Source of the DNA: Didymella arachidicola
Lineage: Eukaryota > Ascomycota > Dothideomycetes > Pleosporales > Didymellaceae
Direction: 5' to 3'
NCBI GenBank assembly: GCA_016630955.3
Contig: CM049989.1
Coordinates: 1,674,001-1,738,000, forward strand
Length of the DNA: 64,000 nt
Shown here: positions 46,969 to 57,351 of the stretch, one piece after another
Numbering within the stretch: the stretch's first letter is position 1
How the letters are laid out: each line of letters begins with the position of its first letter
Made by a program: the position numbers and the translations under genes
Notes under the pieces: generated by a model
Told to the model about the DNA's origin: nothing
Database searches by the model: none
Seen by the model: only the letters and a program-made list of their open reading frames with translations

Positions 46969-47286
46969 ATGGGTCTCATCGAGAAACTGCAAGCCCGTAC
47001 GTCAACTCCTACTCCACGACTCCACACTCGGTAGGAGCCTCAGGATCTAACAACGACCGCAGGCCTCGAGCTCTACCGTTTGGAGCAGCGCTACACACGT
47101 CGCGAGAAGCGCTCCACCTTTATCAGCGAAGCACAGTACGTTGACGGCGAGTACGTCTACGCCTCGTCACCCTCCTCATCAACAAAGTCGGCCGGCACAA
47201 GCAGCTCCCGCCGCTTCAGCAAAATGCCGTCCATGACGGCTGTACGTGTGAAGGAGCTTGCGCGCGCCGGGACCGGCCGCTCGTGA
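46969..47286 (+). CDS. Small conserved fungal protein, 83 aa
   Basis: Exons are 46969-46996 (28 nt) and 47063-47286. The 66-nt intron has donor gtacgt, branch ctaac and acceptor cgcag. The product begins MGLIEKLQARLELYRLEQRY, a predicted amphipathic helix. It continues with TRREKRSTF and AQYVDGEYVYA, then a Ser/Thr-rich stretch and a basic end. From memory, proteins with this start and the YVDGEYVY motif occur across Pezizomycotina, but I know no function. An ORF scan catches only exon 2. The start ATG is supported by the in-frame helix across the splice site. Confidence 0.75.
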
Positions 47287-48322
47287 TTGCCAAACTCAGA
47301 CGAGTGCGATCACGATGCTGGCAGACGATGTCAGGAGCAGTCGCTTGTGGGGAGGCAGCGACCAGCGCAACCACGAAACTGAGGTCGTACAGGCACCAGC
47401 GCGTGGGAAGACATGTGTTCAGGGGACACGAAACTTTTCGGCGGTTATCGATAGGTTGAACACTACACCGCAATGGACTCGCGCTGCGGGCGGGGCCTAG
47501 TCCGGTGTAACGGTGCCCTCGACACTGGGACCACGCCGGCAGATGCGGCGGCGGCACGCCACTCGACGAATTATCACGGCATGGACTTCTTCTACACCTT
47601 TTACCCTTTGTCGACCACGATTTTCGATGGCCAGGGACAGCATTTGGCGGAAAAGTTTCTTGACGTCGCTACGCTCTTTACAATTTCTCATTTCGTAAAG
47701 CTATCTTATTTGTAGAATACCCTGCCCTAGATGGATGGGCACATTTGATCACGGCAGAACATGGCATAGCGCTGCATGTACACGTCTATACTCAGCATCG
47801 AATATGAACAAATCACACTATCCAACATTCCTCGTTCACCGTGTACACCACAATCAAGGATACGAGCAAGACTCCCCGGCAAGTAAATTCGAGTCGACTG
47901 GCGGATACTGACAGGCTGCGGAGCTGGGCAGCTCGATTTTTGTTGCGGAGGTTGTTGAACGACTATGGAGACGTAGTGTGTCAGATGGCTGATGCAGGGT
48001 CTTGTTGCTTATGATAGCATGCAAATAGGTCTAGAGGGTTTGAACGAGATAGCTTGGGCATGAGTTTCGTTGGGGAGCTTTGTAAGGGTTCAAGCGAATG
48101 TTATAGCTCGTGTTGATTGTCAAAATGTGTGTTAGGGGTATCTTCTGATCTATGCAAAGGCCGTAAGAACGAAGCGGGCGGTCAGAATCGAATGCGTGAA
48201 AGCAACGCTTGAACGCCCATGCACCAAGTGAATCATCCATCTATCCCTACTCAAAAACATGAAGTCGTAAAGTCGTCAATGGCGTGAGCCAAAAGTATAA
48301 AAAAATGCAGGTCTACGCTTCT
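47287..48322. other. Convergent intergenic region
   Basis: About 1 kb between the stop codons of the small gene and the leftward permease gene, so mainly 3' flanks. The second half is AT-richer. No gene was recognised. Confidence 0.45.
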
Positions 48323-50395
48323 TCAAGGCGTGTACCTATCGTCATAATCACTGAGCACATCGTCAATGTTCTCAGGCGGAAGCTCGCCAATCGTGTCACT
48401 GGTGCGCGGTCCTGTGTAGCTCTTCCTGGCACCAGCGTACCACCATACTGTGCTGAACAGCCCTATGAATGCCGCGACGCAGATGGCGTAGTTCATGTTC
48501 GTCGCTGTCACGGGATTGACAGTTGGGAAGAAAAGCACCGCGCTGATGAAGATGACCCAAGTCACTGCAATGGCGTTGACGGGCTTGCTCCAGCGGCCCA
48601 TGGTGTATGGGCCTGGGTGGAACGTAACGCGGTCCTCGTACCAGCGGTGTGCAATAATGACGGCGATATAGGAGATGTCCAGTGCGGGGGCGGTGATGTT
48701 GAAGATGGCGGTTATGGTTAGTGTTGACCCAATGCCGATCAGATCGAGACAGCTGCAAAAGGCGACGACGAGCCAGACGGCGTTGACGGGCGTGTGCGTG
48801 CGCGAGTTCACTTTAGACCAGAAGCTACACGAGTCAGCGTGCACTCGTCGATCGCATCAATTCAAAAAAGAGATGTGCGCATGTCAGATGAGTAACTCAC
48901 TCAGAGAAGGGGAATGCAGCGTCTCGCGAGAATGCCCAGGCCATTCTGGCATTAGCCAACATAGCGCTGCAGCCAGTGAAGAACTGCACAAGCATGACGA
49001 AGAACCACATGATAGTTCCTCCAGTCTTGCCACCCGCGTTGAAGAAGATCTGTGCGACAGGCAGACCGGTCGGTGTGGCCATGATGCCCTCGTAGTCTGA
49101 CATACAGAAGCAGAAGGTGACGGTGAGCATCCAACCAGTAACACCCGAGACCAGAATGGCTGCACGTATCGCGACTGGACCACGGATAGCGGCATCGTGC
49201 GTCTCTTCTGACATACTGTACAAGGTGATTAGGCGAGCTACTCATGCAAGGCATGGCTGGGGTGGGGCTTACTGCGTGGTGCCATCGTAATCAGTCATTG
49301 TCCATGCAACTGATAGGAAACTAGATCGTCAGACATGTTGGGCGATGTAATGCGAAGTCGACGTACCCCAGCAAGAAGGAGAATCCTTTGCTACCCCATC
49401 CTGAGCCATCTGTGACTGTCGTGAACACCCACGTTGCGCTCTGCTTATTTGGTGTGAGAACGAGAAGCGCGATGCAAATACAGATCGACGCAATGACTAG
49501 ACATGTTAGTGGCGAGAAAGTAATCACTATATTCGGACTCACTGTTGATTGGAGCGAACCAAAGAATGATGCGGTGGAGCCATTCCGTCGGAAAGGAGCA
49601 AATTGTGCCAAACAGACACAGAACAAAGATTGCGAGTAGAACAGTTTGGTGAGCGTTCCTAGTGGCGCTTTAGTACCTATTGCTCACATCGTTACGGATT
49701 GCTTATTCCTTACGGTGTGAAAGTGGCCTCCCCTCCATCGAACGTGTGCATGACAGCCGTAGCCAGGATCATTTGTGAGATTGTGTACGCTAAGCTTGCA
49801 ACACCTGCTGCTTGTCCGAGGAAGTTGCACCATCCAATGATCCAAGCCCACGCTGCGACATGCTCTGGAGGCACTACATGTTTGGTTACGTAGTACATGC
49901 CACCAGCTGTTGGATATGCGGATACCAATTCAGCCACTGGGCATTCGTTAGTGAACTAGTCCTTGACTAAAGCGGGTAAACGTGCCTGAACTGGCAATGC
50001 AGTATGCCATCACGCTACCAATAAACCATGCCCAAACACATGTTGCAGGGCCACCCGACAACATCGGTACGCCGAATGTTGCTGGCACCGATCCAAGCAC
50101 TCCGAGGATCGAAATAGCGTAGGAAACGGTAGACCAACGTGAGAAATGCCGTTGCAAGACCTAATCCAAAATGAGCGTCTCGTTCAGAGCAATCTGCCGG
50201 TCCACGTACCGGAGTGTATCCAATCCGAACAAGAAGGCGGTCATCGTCATCTGCAATCGTTGCCATGCTGCTTTGGCCGCTGTTTTCTTTCTGTGGCGCT
50301 GGCTTTTTATCCAGGGAGCTGGTCTGTAGGACGGAAGCACCGTGTACGGTGTGGCTGGCCCCTTTGGCGCTCTCGGACTGTGTATTACTTCCCAT
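48323..50395 (-). CDS. APC-family amino acid/choline/GABA permease
   Basis: Exons (leftward) are 50395-50210, 50160-49986, 49936-49714, 49658-49543, 49496-49367, 49320-49273, 49215-48901 and 48824-48323, giving 564 aa. A polar cytosolic N-terminus leads to FSRWSTVSYAISILGVLGS, GGPATCVWAWFIGSVMAYCI and SVAELVSAYPTAGGMYYVTK, the signature of the fungal GABA/choline/basic amino acid permease group (Uga4, Hnm1). Further helices include LAIFVLCLFGTICSF, IIASICICIALLVL, AAILVSGVTGWML and GCSAMLANARMAWAFSRD. About 12 helices are expected at the plasma membrane. The substrate is not resolved. Intron 2 (49985-49937) appears to use a GC donor (cag|gcacgt); the nearby GT would break the conserved SVAELVSAYP. 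The acceptor of intron 3 was chosen to give FTPNAHQTVLL and is less certain. Confidence 0.88.
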
Positions 50396-52713
50396 AGTCA
50401 ACGTTCGGTCCTAAAACATGGGCGTGGTAAAAGAAGAGAATGAAGACGACGTCAATCGACGACGCGTCGAAGGAAAGTAGAACGATAAAAAAGAGGTTAG
50501 TGGGTCCTAGGTGGACCACGACTAGGAGATTGACGGTAACGACGTCGGATCACAGACCCAAACGACGGGGACTCGTTACTTGAAACGGAAGGGATATGGA
50601 TTCGTGAACGATGCGAGGGAGTGAGGGCTTGTATAGCTTCCGGAGTGACAAACGCGGAGAAGGGCTCCACCGCGTTCGGATCTCCATGGAAGAGCCAGTG
50701 GTATTACAGAATGTCTTGCAAACCTACCTTCACAGTCAGAGCTGCAGATTCGATAGCATAATGACACGTGCGAGGCGCGCTGTGGAAGCTGAGCAGAACA
50801 AGCTAATGTTCGAAGAGCTAGGGGGCGGGAGCGAAATCAGCAGACCTGAGTAGCTTCATGGGGATAGCGGAAGATCCTGGGAGCTACGTGGTGCTCAAGG
50901 TACTTTCATTAGCGGAAGTTGATGTCCTGTAGGAAGGAGAGGCGCTTGAGCCAAGGCGCGCCCACAGCAAGGCGGTTGGCGATCCAAAATACCGGGCCGT
51001 TAACATCACCCCTGTCTCTGCAGCAAGCAATGACATTGCAACCGTGAGCGCGGTACGACTGTAATTGGAAGGATGGAGTATGTGGTATTAAGTTCGAACG
51101 TTGGCTCAGAAGATGGTGCGCATTTGTTAGTATACCAAGAGAATGAAACGCGTCACTTTCGTCTCACATCACCAGTCTTTTACCTCACAATGACGGGAAG
51201 TCAAGAAATTGCGGCGGGCCTCAGCATGGACCTCGAGAGGCATGACGCATGTCGGACGAGACGACGGCCTGTCTTGCGTGCTGCTTTCAGGTGTTGCGAC
51301 TCAAGGCGCGCAAGTAGCCTCTGGTGAGTTTTCGATTGGCTCCCCCCTGACCGGCCAGTCTTCGTTTTCACTGTAGCGGTGAAAGATGCATCCGATTGGC
51401 CATCGCGCATATCATTGTAAGCACTCCGCAGGCAGATTCTGAATGCGAGGATGGTCAGAGCAAACTGAGATTGCTGTGTTGTCTTTTACGAGGATTAGTT
51501 AACCGCGTCTCGTGTTGTCGTAAAGAGCCCAATGAGGCGGGCACATCCGAAGTTCTGAACAAAGCTTGCCACAACAACGGAGAGTACCTCCATCGACAAC
51601 AGCGTCATCGCCCCATCACCAACTACTAGTTGCACTACAATATATTTGCGACAGTCAAACCGCGATGTACAACCTCTGTCGTCAGCTTATCGTGAGATTT
51701 GGTGCCAACGGAACCACGTGTCTGCATGGCCTTTTGCGACCAATGTTCATCCAACACGATACTTGTGGCCTAGCAAGGAGCTTTAGCTTCCACACACCGT
51801 CCTCGTGGAATGTTCTGACATGCCAGGATGCATCCCTTGCTTTCAATCCAAGTGCCGATACGTATGATCTCTTGCGGTGAACATTAATCCTGCAAACCAA
51901 TGGAGACGCAAGCTAAGAATGTGGAGCTCACATGACGTCTGCCACCCCAACGTTCCTCCACTTTTGGCCTACCATCAAGCCTCGCTCTCGCTTTGAAAAG
52001 AGCGGTGGAAGGTCAAGAACCCGGCCTGGTAAATGGAGCGTAGTCTTCCCGTTTGACCGGACCCACAAGCCGTTCGGACTTTCTTGATAGCCTCAAAACC
52101 CTGGTTGACGGTTGATGTCAAGACTGTGAGTTTCCTACCAAATTCAGTAAGCAACTCCTTAGATTCGAGTCTGCGGCAATGCGTCTGCCGGAGTGTGTCC
52201 AGCTTTAGGGTGCGGCACCGGCCTTTACGACGCTCAACTCGCTTTTTGGGCATCAGCACAGTAGCTGCACGTCAGGCTGTCGTGTGTTGGGCGCAATGGC
52301 TCTCCATGCATGCACAAACCGTTAGCGTACGCCGACATGCGAGCTGAGAAAGTGTGGCTCACGCCAACGTGTTCTCGCGCATCGAACGACCACGGAGAAT
52401 TTCTGTGAAGACAGTCTTCCAGAAGATGTACTCCACGACGCCATGGTTTCAGAATAGTGCCGAACTGGGAAACGGGCCGCTTGCAACAGTCAGCCCTATC
52501 TGATTCACACCAATAGATGAAATCGTCCTCGGCCAATTGCAAGCTGCCACAAGCCAAAAATTAGGTAGAGATCATGTCCGCCCACATCACAGCATATCGT
52601 CAGCGTTCGCAGTATGTCGTTAGTGTCCGCAGCATGACCACCGTTTTGCAGCGTTAATCAACATGAGCGATCTGTGTGTGACTTGTAGTGTGCTTGCATT
52701 GTGCGATCCTCCT
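50396..52713. other. 2.3-kb gene-poor region
   Basis: Between the permease start and the stop of the modin-like gene. The only part with faint coding character is on the minus strand at 51975-52557, described among the rejected items. It also holds the permease promoter. Confidence 0.45.
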
Positions 52714-54408
52714 TCAGGTAATGTAGACTGGAGTTCTACTGCCATGGTATGCAGATGCTACAGGTGGGAACTCAGCATGCGGTAGGAACCGCAGAGTACA
52801 TGACTGGAAAATTGCTCGCACAATAAGCGTCCACCAAGCCTCGATGACAATGTCCTTGTCCCTTATTCCTTTTTGTTCCAACAAATTCGCGACCAGATCA
52901 AGCTGCTCTGGGTCGACGTAGCTATGGAATACCTCGACGATATCACTGGACGGCGATCCCGGCACAAGCAGTGGATCCGTCCTATACCTATCCCTTTGGA
53001 GCGAATACACTCTTTCCCATGCTGCGACGCCTAGATGGAGATGAGCCAGAACAAGGTCTTTGTACATGATGCCATGCCGGTTATGGGCGTCTTCGAAGTA
53101 TGCGGTGGTCTCATCAAAAACATCATGGGCGAATTCGATAAGATCCGTCGGACATCGCGACTGCAAACCCATCTGGAAGTGGAGACTCTCATAGAAGAAG
53201 TGCGGCCATCGAGCCGCGTACGTAATCAGATGGCCTAGGAGAGTGTTCAGGTGTGTTGAGTAGTGTCCACTGGTGATGTACTGCTCCAAACGACGACGGA
53301 AAACGACTCGAGCCCAGTGAGTAGCAAGAGATTCAGTATCCGCAGAGAGGACATTGCTGACAGTGGTGGTGCTCGATCCCCGTAATGGCAAAAACGGGGA
53401 AAACATACTCCGCAGGTCGCACATAAGTTCGAGACTCCCCCATCCATCTTGCTTGGTGATCACTTCAACAACTTCTTCGGCGACGCCGATGGATTCAAGA
53501 GAGCCGCGGACAATCGCAAGGCTGGACGTATGCAGTGTCTTGTTCGGCTGGGGATGCTCCGCGGTGCTGGTACTGTGTACAACGTGAATATCTGGAAGGT
53601 CCAGGGTTTGACAACCAGGGATTATACCACAGGCTAGTTTGTCGGCGGCCTCGGTGTGTATGCGGGCGTGAGGGCGCGCTGCATGCGACGAATGATACGA
53701 CTCGTCGAAGGTGTATTGTACCAAAACTCCAAAACCTCGGATGGTGGTGCTGCTGATAGTGTGTCCGTTTCCCTCTGCCCTGATGTAGCCACGGCTTGGT
53801 TGGAGGTCTCGCCATGCCATGCCCAGGCGATGTGCAAGCACTACTAACGTTCCCACATTCGTTGTGGCGAGCGGTCGAACAACCTCTGGAGGCATGAAAT
53901 CCCACGACCATTCGCGCAGTACCATGGCTGGAGTCAGGATCATCGATGTTGGTGTCTCCTTGTGGTGGCCGACAGCGCCAAGTTCTTCCCATACGGCCTG
54001 TTGGAGGTACTCCAGTTGCTTCAACAGGCTAATCCAGCCTACTTGGTCTGTACTTGTCTCTTCATGCTGTTCGACTGGTATCGAGTTGGTCCTGAGTCCC
54101 GAGTGGTCGATTGCGACGACATCTCTTTTGACGAGTCTGCGTTCAGCAACCTTTCTGCTTGGCGGGGTTGGGACGTTGGTTTGCAAGATGATATCAGGGG
54201 TCGTGAACTTGACCTCGAATCGGAATTGGCTCCATCGCCAGGTGAGACGTGTTTTGCGGGCCCAGGGTCCCAATACGGAGTGTTGACATCGGCGGTAGCC
54301 CTCGGCGGTGCTGAAGACCTGCTGCAGGAGCTGCCCGATGGCAATTGCGAGCGCCGTGAGTGCGACAGCCAGAGCAGCGCCTGATAAGCTGATCTCCCCG
54401 TTCGACAT
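52714..54408 (-). CDS. Large uncharacterised fungal protein (modin-like)
   Basis: Intronless ORF of 564 aa. Residues 8-30 (LSGAALAVALTALAIAIGQ) are a probable membrane anchor. Next comes STAEGYRRCQ, then WARKTRLTWRWSQFRFEVKF and TTPDI, a phrase I recall from fungal proteins annotated as modin. That recollection is not certain and no function follows from it. The middle contains WISLLKQLEYLQQAVWEELG and LREWSWDFMPPEVVRPLATT, and the C-terminal third is mostly helical (HTDLIEF-like and VYSLQRDRYRTDP segments). The single long frame, with normal codon use and conserved-looking Trp/Arg-rich blocks, makes the gene secure even though its role is unknown. Possible membrane-associated signalling roles are speculation. 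Confidence 0.75.
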   Translation of the reverse strand: MSNGEISLSGAALAVALTALAIAIGQLLQQVFSTAEGYRRCQHSVLGPWARKTRLTWRWSQFRFEVKFTTPDIILQTNVPTPPSRKVAERRLVKRDVVAIDHSGLRTNSIPVEQHEETSTDQVGWISLLKQLEYLQQAVWEELGAVGHHKETPTSMILTPAMVLREWSWDFMPPEVVRPLATTNVGTLVVLAHRLGMAWRDLQPSRGYIRAEGNGHTISSTTIRGFGVLVQYTFDESYHSSHAARPHARIHTEAADKLACGIIPGCQTLDLPDIHVVHSTSTAEHPQPNKTLHTSSLAIVRGSLESIGVAEEVVEVITKQDGWGSLELMCDLRSMFSPFLPLRGSSTTTVSNVLSADTESLATHWARVVFRRRLEQYITSGHYSTHLNTLLGHLITYAARWPHFFYESLHFQMGLQSRCPTDLIEFAHDVFDETTAYFEDAHNRHGIMYKDLVLAHLHLGVAAWERVYSLQRDRYRTDPLLVPGSPSSDIVEVFHSYVDPEQLDLVANLLEQKGIRDKDIVIEAWWTLIVRAIFQSCTLRFLPHAEFPPVASAYHGSRTPVYIT

Positions 54409-55078
54409 GACGGATTACTCATAAGGCTGCTTTAGTGATAAAAGATAGACGCGATGTTGCACAGCTCCGCGTTCCGTAGCGTGTGCTGCGCCTCAGGCGA
54501 GCTGTGTGGCTGTTTTGTGCAAATCGTCGAGAGGAAAGTCAAATCATCACAGCGCCATTCACGTGTGCTCCAAGTCTCGGTGTGTATATTTCCACGACAT
54601 GTCGTACTCTGCTGTCGCTGAAGGGTGGAAGCTGAGGCAGCTTGCGGCCGAGGTCGCCCGTCGAACCAGGCTGCCAGGTCTAACACGCATCATCAACGAC
54701 GCACATCCATCCAATCTAGCTTGCGATTTCTCAGTCGACCTTGGCGGGTCTGAGGACTGTTGTTGGAGTGTTTCTCTGCACAGCGAAGGTGTTTTGTGAC
54801 ATTGGTTTTCGCCGTGGACTCGCCGGGAATCGACCCCTCCAGAATGTGCAGTCCGATACTACAACAGCGCCTATGGACCGATCGGTCTGAACCTTGCAGG
54901 AGATACATCTCGATGGTCTCGGAATCAGTTCCGACGATCTCCTGAATTTTCCGCTGCCGGTTCTTGGCGTTCTCACCTCCCCCAGCCGGATCCTTCAAAG
55001 TCGATCTTCTCATCCATCTTTAGGTCAAATAAGTTCATGTACGACTTAAACTTCTCCTGCTCCATTAAACAATGCAAC
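54409..55078. other. Intergenic region with a tRNA-like 3' half
   Basis: Holds the promoter of the leftward gene starting at 54408. Near 54815-54855 the minus strand reads like the 3' half of a tRNA (see findings). Nothing else was recognised. Confidence 0.4.
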
Positions 55079-55202
55079 GGGCTTGTGGTTTAGTGGTATA
55101 ATTTTCCCTTAGCATTGAGAGCATCTCGCAGCTGCATTGCAGCTCCAAGATATCGCAATCCTGGCCTGGGAGAGGTCCGGGGTTCGATTCCCCGCGAGTC
55201 CA
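55079..55202 (+). tRNA. tRNA-Ala(AGC) with a 52-nt intron
   Basis: Acceptor stem GGGCTTG (55079-55085) pairs with CGAGTCC (55195-55201), and the discriminator is A at 55202. It includes the G3:U70 wobble pair, the alanine identity element. The D-arm starts GTTTAGTGGTA, the anticodon stem TTCCC (55104-55108) pairs with GGGAG, and the loop reads TTAGCA-T with anticodon AGC at 55111-55113. The intron, 55115-55166, sits at the canonical position between bases 37 and 38. The T-arm is CGGGG-TTCGATT-CCCCG. Internal promoter boxes are intact: A box TGGTTTAGTGG at 55086-55096 and B box GGTTCGATTCC. The D-stem is weak (one mismatch and a wobble), which is unusual for tRNA-Ala. Confidence 0.9.
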
Positions 55203-55204
55203 TC

Positions 55205-55209
55205 TTTTT
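55205..55209 (+). terminator. RNA polymerase III T-run terminator
   Basis: A run of five T residues begins three bases after the tRNA-Ala 3' end, the usual Pol III stop signal. Confidence 0.8.
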
Positions 55210-55824
55210 GCGGTTCTTTTGAGCCCATGGGTGTGAATCTTGGTTGGTTGGGAGGCTTGGAAATGATTTTGACAGTTGGGTGTGGGTTGGGGGTACTAGC
55301 GTGGTTTTTGACTCTCAGGATGGCAAATTAGCGACTGGGGACTTATTTCGTGGAGAAGAAAATCAAATACATCATTTGCTAGCTCCAGAACTCAAATGCA
55401 GGTCTTGGGTTGGGTTGGATTGCTTATGAATACTGTATAATCATGTTCAAGGGAGAATTAGCGAGTGCTTGATAGTTAAGTCTTCGAAGGCAAGATATTT
55501 CGCTTTGTTCGTCTAACAACCACTCAGCGTCGCTCAGATCCTTACTGGCTAATTCTTCGTTGAACGAAATCAAAGGGTACAGTTTGTCAAGCTTATTGAA
55601 AGATCGAGAATGGGCGACTTCGAACCCCACAATCACGCAATTCTTTGGGCAGCAGCTCATACAAAGGCATGCCAGATGGTTACGTACGGTTATCAGTAGT
55701 CAAAGTTGATGCCCTTGATTGAGCAAGCATCTATCAAAAACACTGGCATTCCAAAGAGTAACACGAAAACCAGTTGTACGACCGTCCTGAAATCGCACAC
55801 CAAGCACATGCCAAACACTTTCCA
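55210..55824. other. Intergenic region
   Basis: About 610 bases between the tRNA and the stop of the Pro-rich protein gene. AT-rich in part; no gene was recognised. Confidence 0.45.
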
Positions 55825-56894
55825 CTAAATCCTGTGCAGCCAAATGTGCAGACTCTGTCCACCAGTCCTATTCCGCTTATTATCCCACCCCGCATCCTTC
55901 ATCGTCAGCACCCTCGCAACCGCATCCCCATACTTGAACGTCTGCCCCTTCTCCCACATCCCATTCCCCAACTCAATACACTCCGTAATAGCCATATTTT
56001 CACACTCATCCGCGCCCGCGTTGTTGTTGCACACCTGGATCAAGCGGTTCAGACCCGTGCTGGAAGATATGTTGAACATCTCAGTCACGAACGCAGCCCC
56101 CGGAGACAGCCACGGACATACATTGCCTTTGATCTGGATGAACAGCGAGTGCTCGCTGGCTTCGACGTGCGTTGCGCCCGGGGGCACGCCGCCGGGGATC
56201 TGTGTCACGTCTTGCTGCTCGGGCTGGGGGGGTGCACCGCTGTTGCCGTCGATGGCGATGGGTGCGGGTCGGTAGCCTGGTAGTCCGACGCCGCCCATCA
56301 TGCCCATACCCATAGCTTGGGGGATCATAGCAGCAACACCGCCTGCGACCGCGGGAACGTTGCCGAATGCGAGGCCGCCGCTGGACCAGAGTGGAACGGT
56401 GGGTGCGAAAGCGGGCACTACGCCTGTTGCGAGGGCGCCGGGGGGAGGTGGTGGAAAGGGCATACCGCCAGCCGTGTGCAGACCGAAACCTATGCCGCCG
56501 TGAGCACCAGGTATGAAGTTACCTGGTGGAGTCAGTTCACGATCACATACCGTCGTCGTTAGGTGGGCTTACCAGTTTGAATGGGCGCCAATGGACCTCC
56601 TCCGCCGTACATGAAGGGGTCCATGAATGGCACAGGTGGAATCATACCTAAGCCGATACCTGCGCCAAAGGGAGGGAGAACACCGGGATAGCCTCCGACG
56701 CCGATGGGGATTGGAGGGCTGTAGATGGGGGCTTGTTGATGCTCGACAACGACTTGGTTAGTTGCTGTGACGGGAGGTGGTGCACCGGCTGAGACGACGT
56801 TGAGTGGGGGAGGTGGACCTGGGTCACGGTTGAGGTTGGGGTTGCTGCCGACGTTTGCGCACCAGGGTTGACCAAGGGGAGGGCCGCCGGACAT
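55825..56894 (-). CDS. Pro/Gly-rich protein with conserved C-terminal domain
   Basis: Exons (leftward) are 56894-56573 and 56522-55825, giving 339 aa. The 50-nt intron has donor gtaagc, branch ctgac and acceptor ccaccag. The N-terminal two thirds are Pro/Gly/Met-rich (PPPLNVVSAG, YGGGGPLAPIQTG, MPFPPPPPGALATG) and probably disordered. The C-terminal roughly 110 residues look folded. They contain EASEHSLFIQIKGNVCPWL, EMFNISSSTGLNRLIQVCNN, MAITECIELGNGMWEKGQTF and GGQSLHIWLHRI at the very end. I recognise no named family. The compact C-terminal block, with spaced Cys and Trp, suggests a conserved domain. Sense-strand composition is C-rich over the Pro-rich part and G-rich over the C-terminal part. 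Confidence 0.75.
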
Positions 56895-57351
56895 GAAGAG
56901 AGTGGGAAAGGCTGCTGACCTTAAGCAGCAGCGAGCGAGAACGAGTAGAGACTGGCGGAAGCTTCAAGCCTGTTGCTGGAAGAAATGAGTAGAGAGAAAA
57001 ATTCCTTCGAGCAGAATGTCCATTGTAGTTATGCGTGTCCTGCTAGCAGGACTTGAATAGTGGAGTGTGAATCACGATGCGCTGGTTGGAAGAGAGGACA
57101 GAACGAACGCTCGAGGCGACAACGGCATGGCTGATGGTACGTTGTCGTGAAGTACTATGATTCTGTGAACTTGGTTTGTGTCACGAACGCGGTCACTGTG
57201 ACTCAGAAACTCAGTAAACGATGCGCCATACGCAATATGTGGGATAAAAGGTCATCAAAGGCTGTTGGGACGACGGAAGGTATTTGAACAAATTTGTTAT
57301 GCTAATTTATCGACAAGAGAAGAGAAGGCGCGCTTATCCACCTCGCTGGGT
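56895..57351. other. Intergenic region
   Basis: About 460 bases between two leftward genes. It should contain the promoter of the Pro-rich protein gene and the LPMO 3' UTR. No gene was recognised. Confidence 0.45.

Noticed and set aside
51975..52557. Pair of minus-strand ORFs with faint resemblance to the second half of a fungal F-box segment (CRRLESKELLTEFGRKL)
   Set aside because: No F-box start, no ATG-led continuous model and no convincing intron. At most a gene relic.
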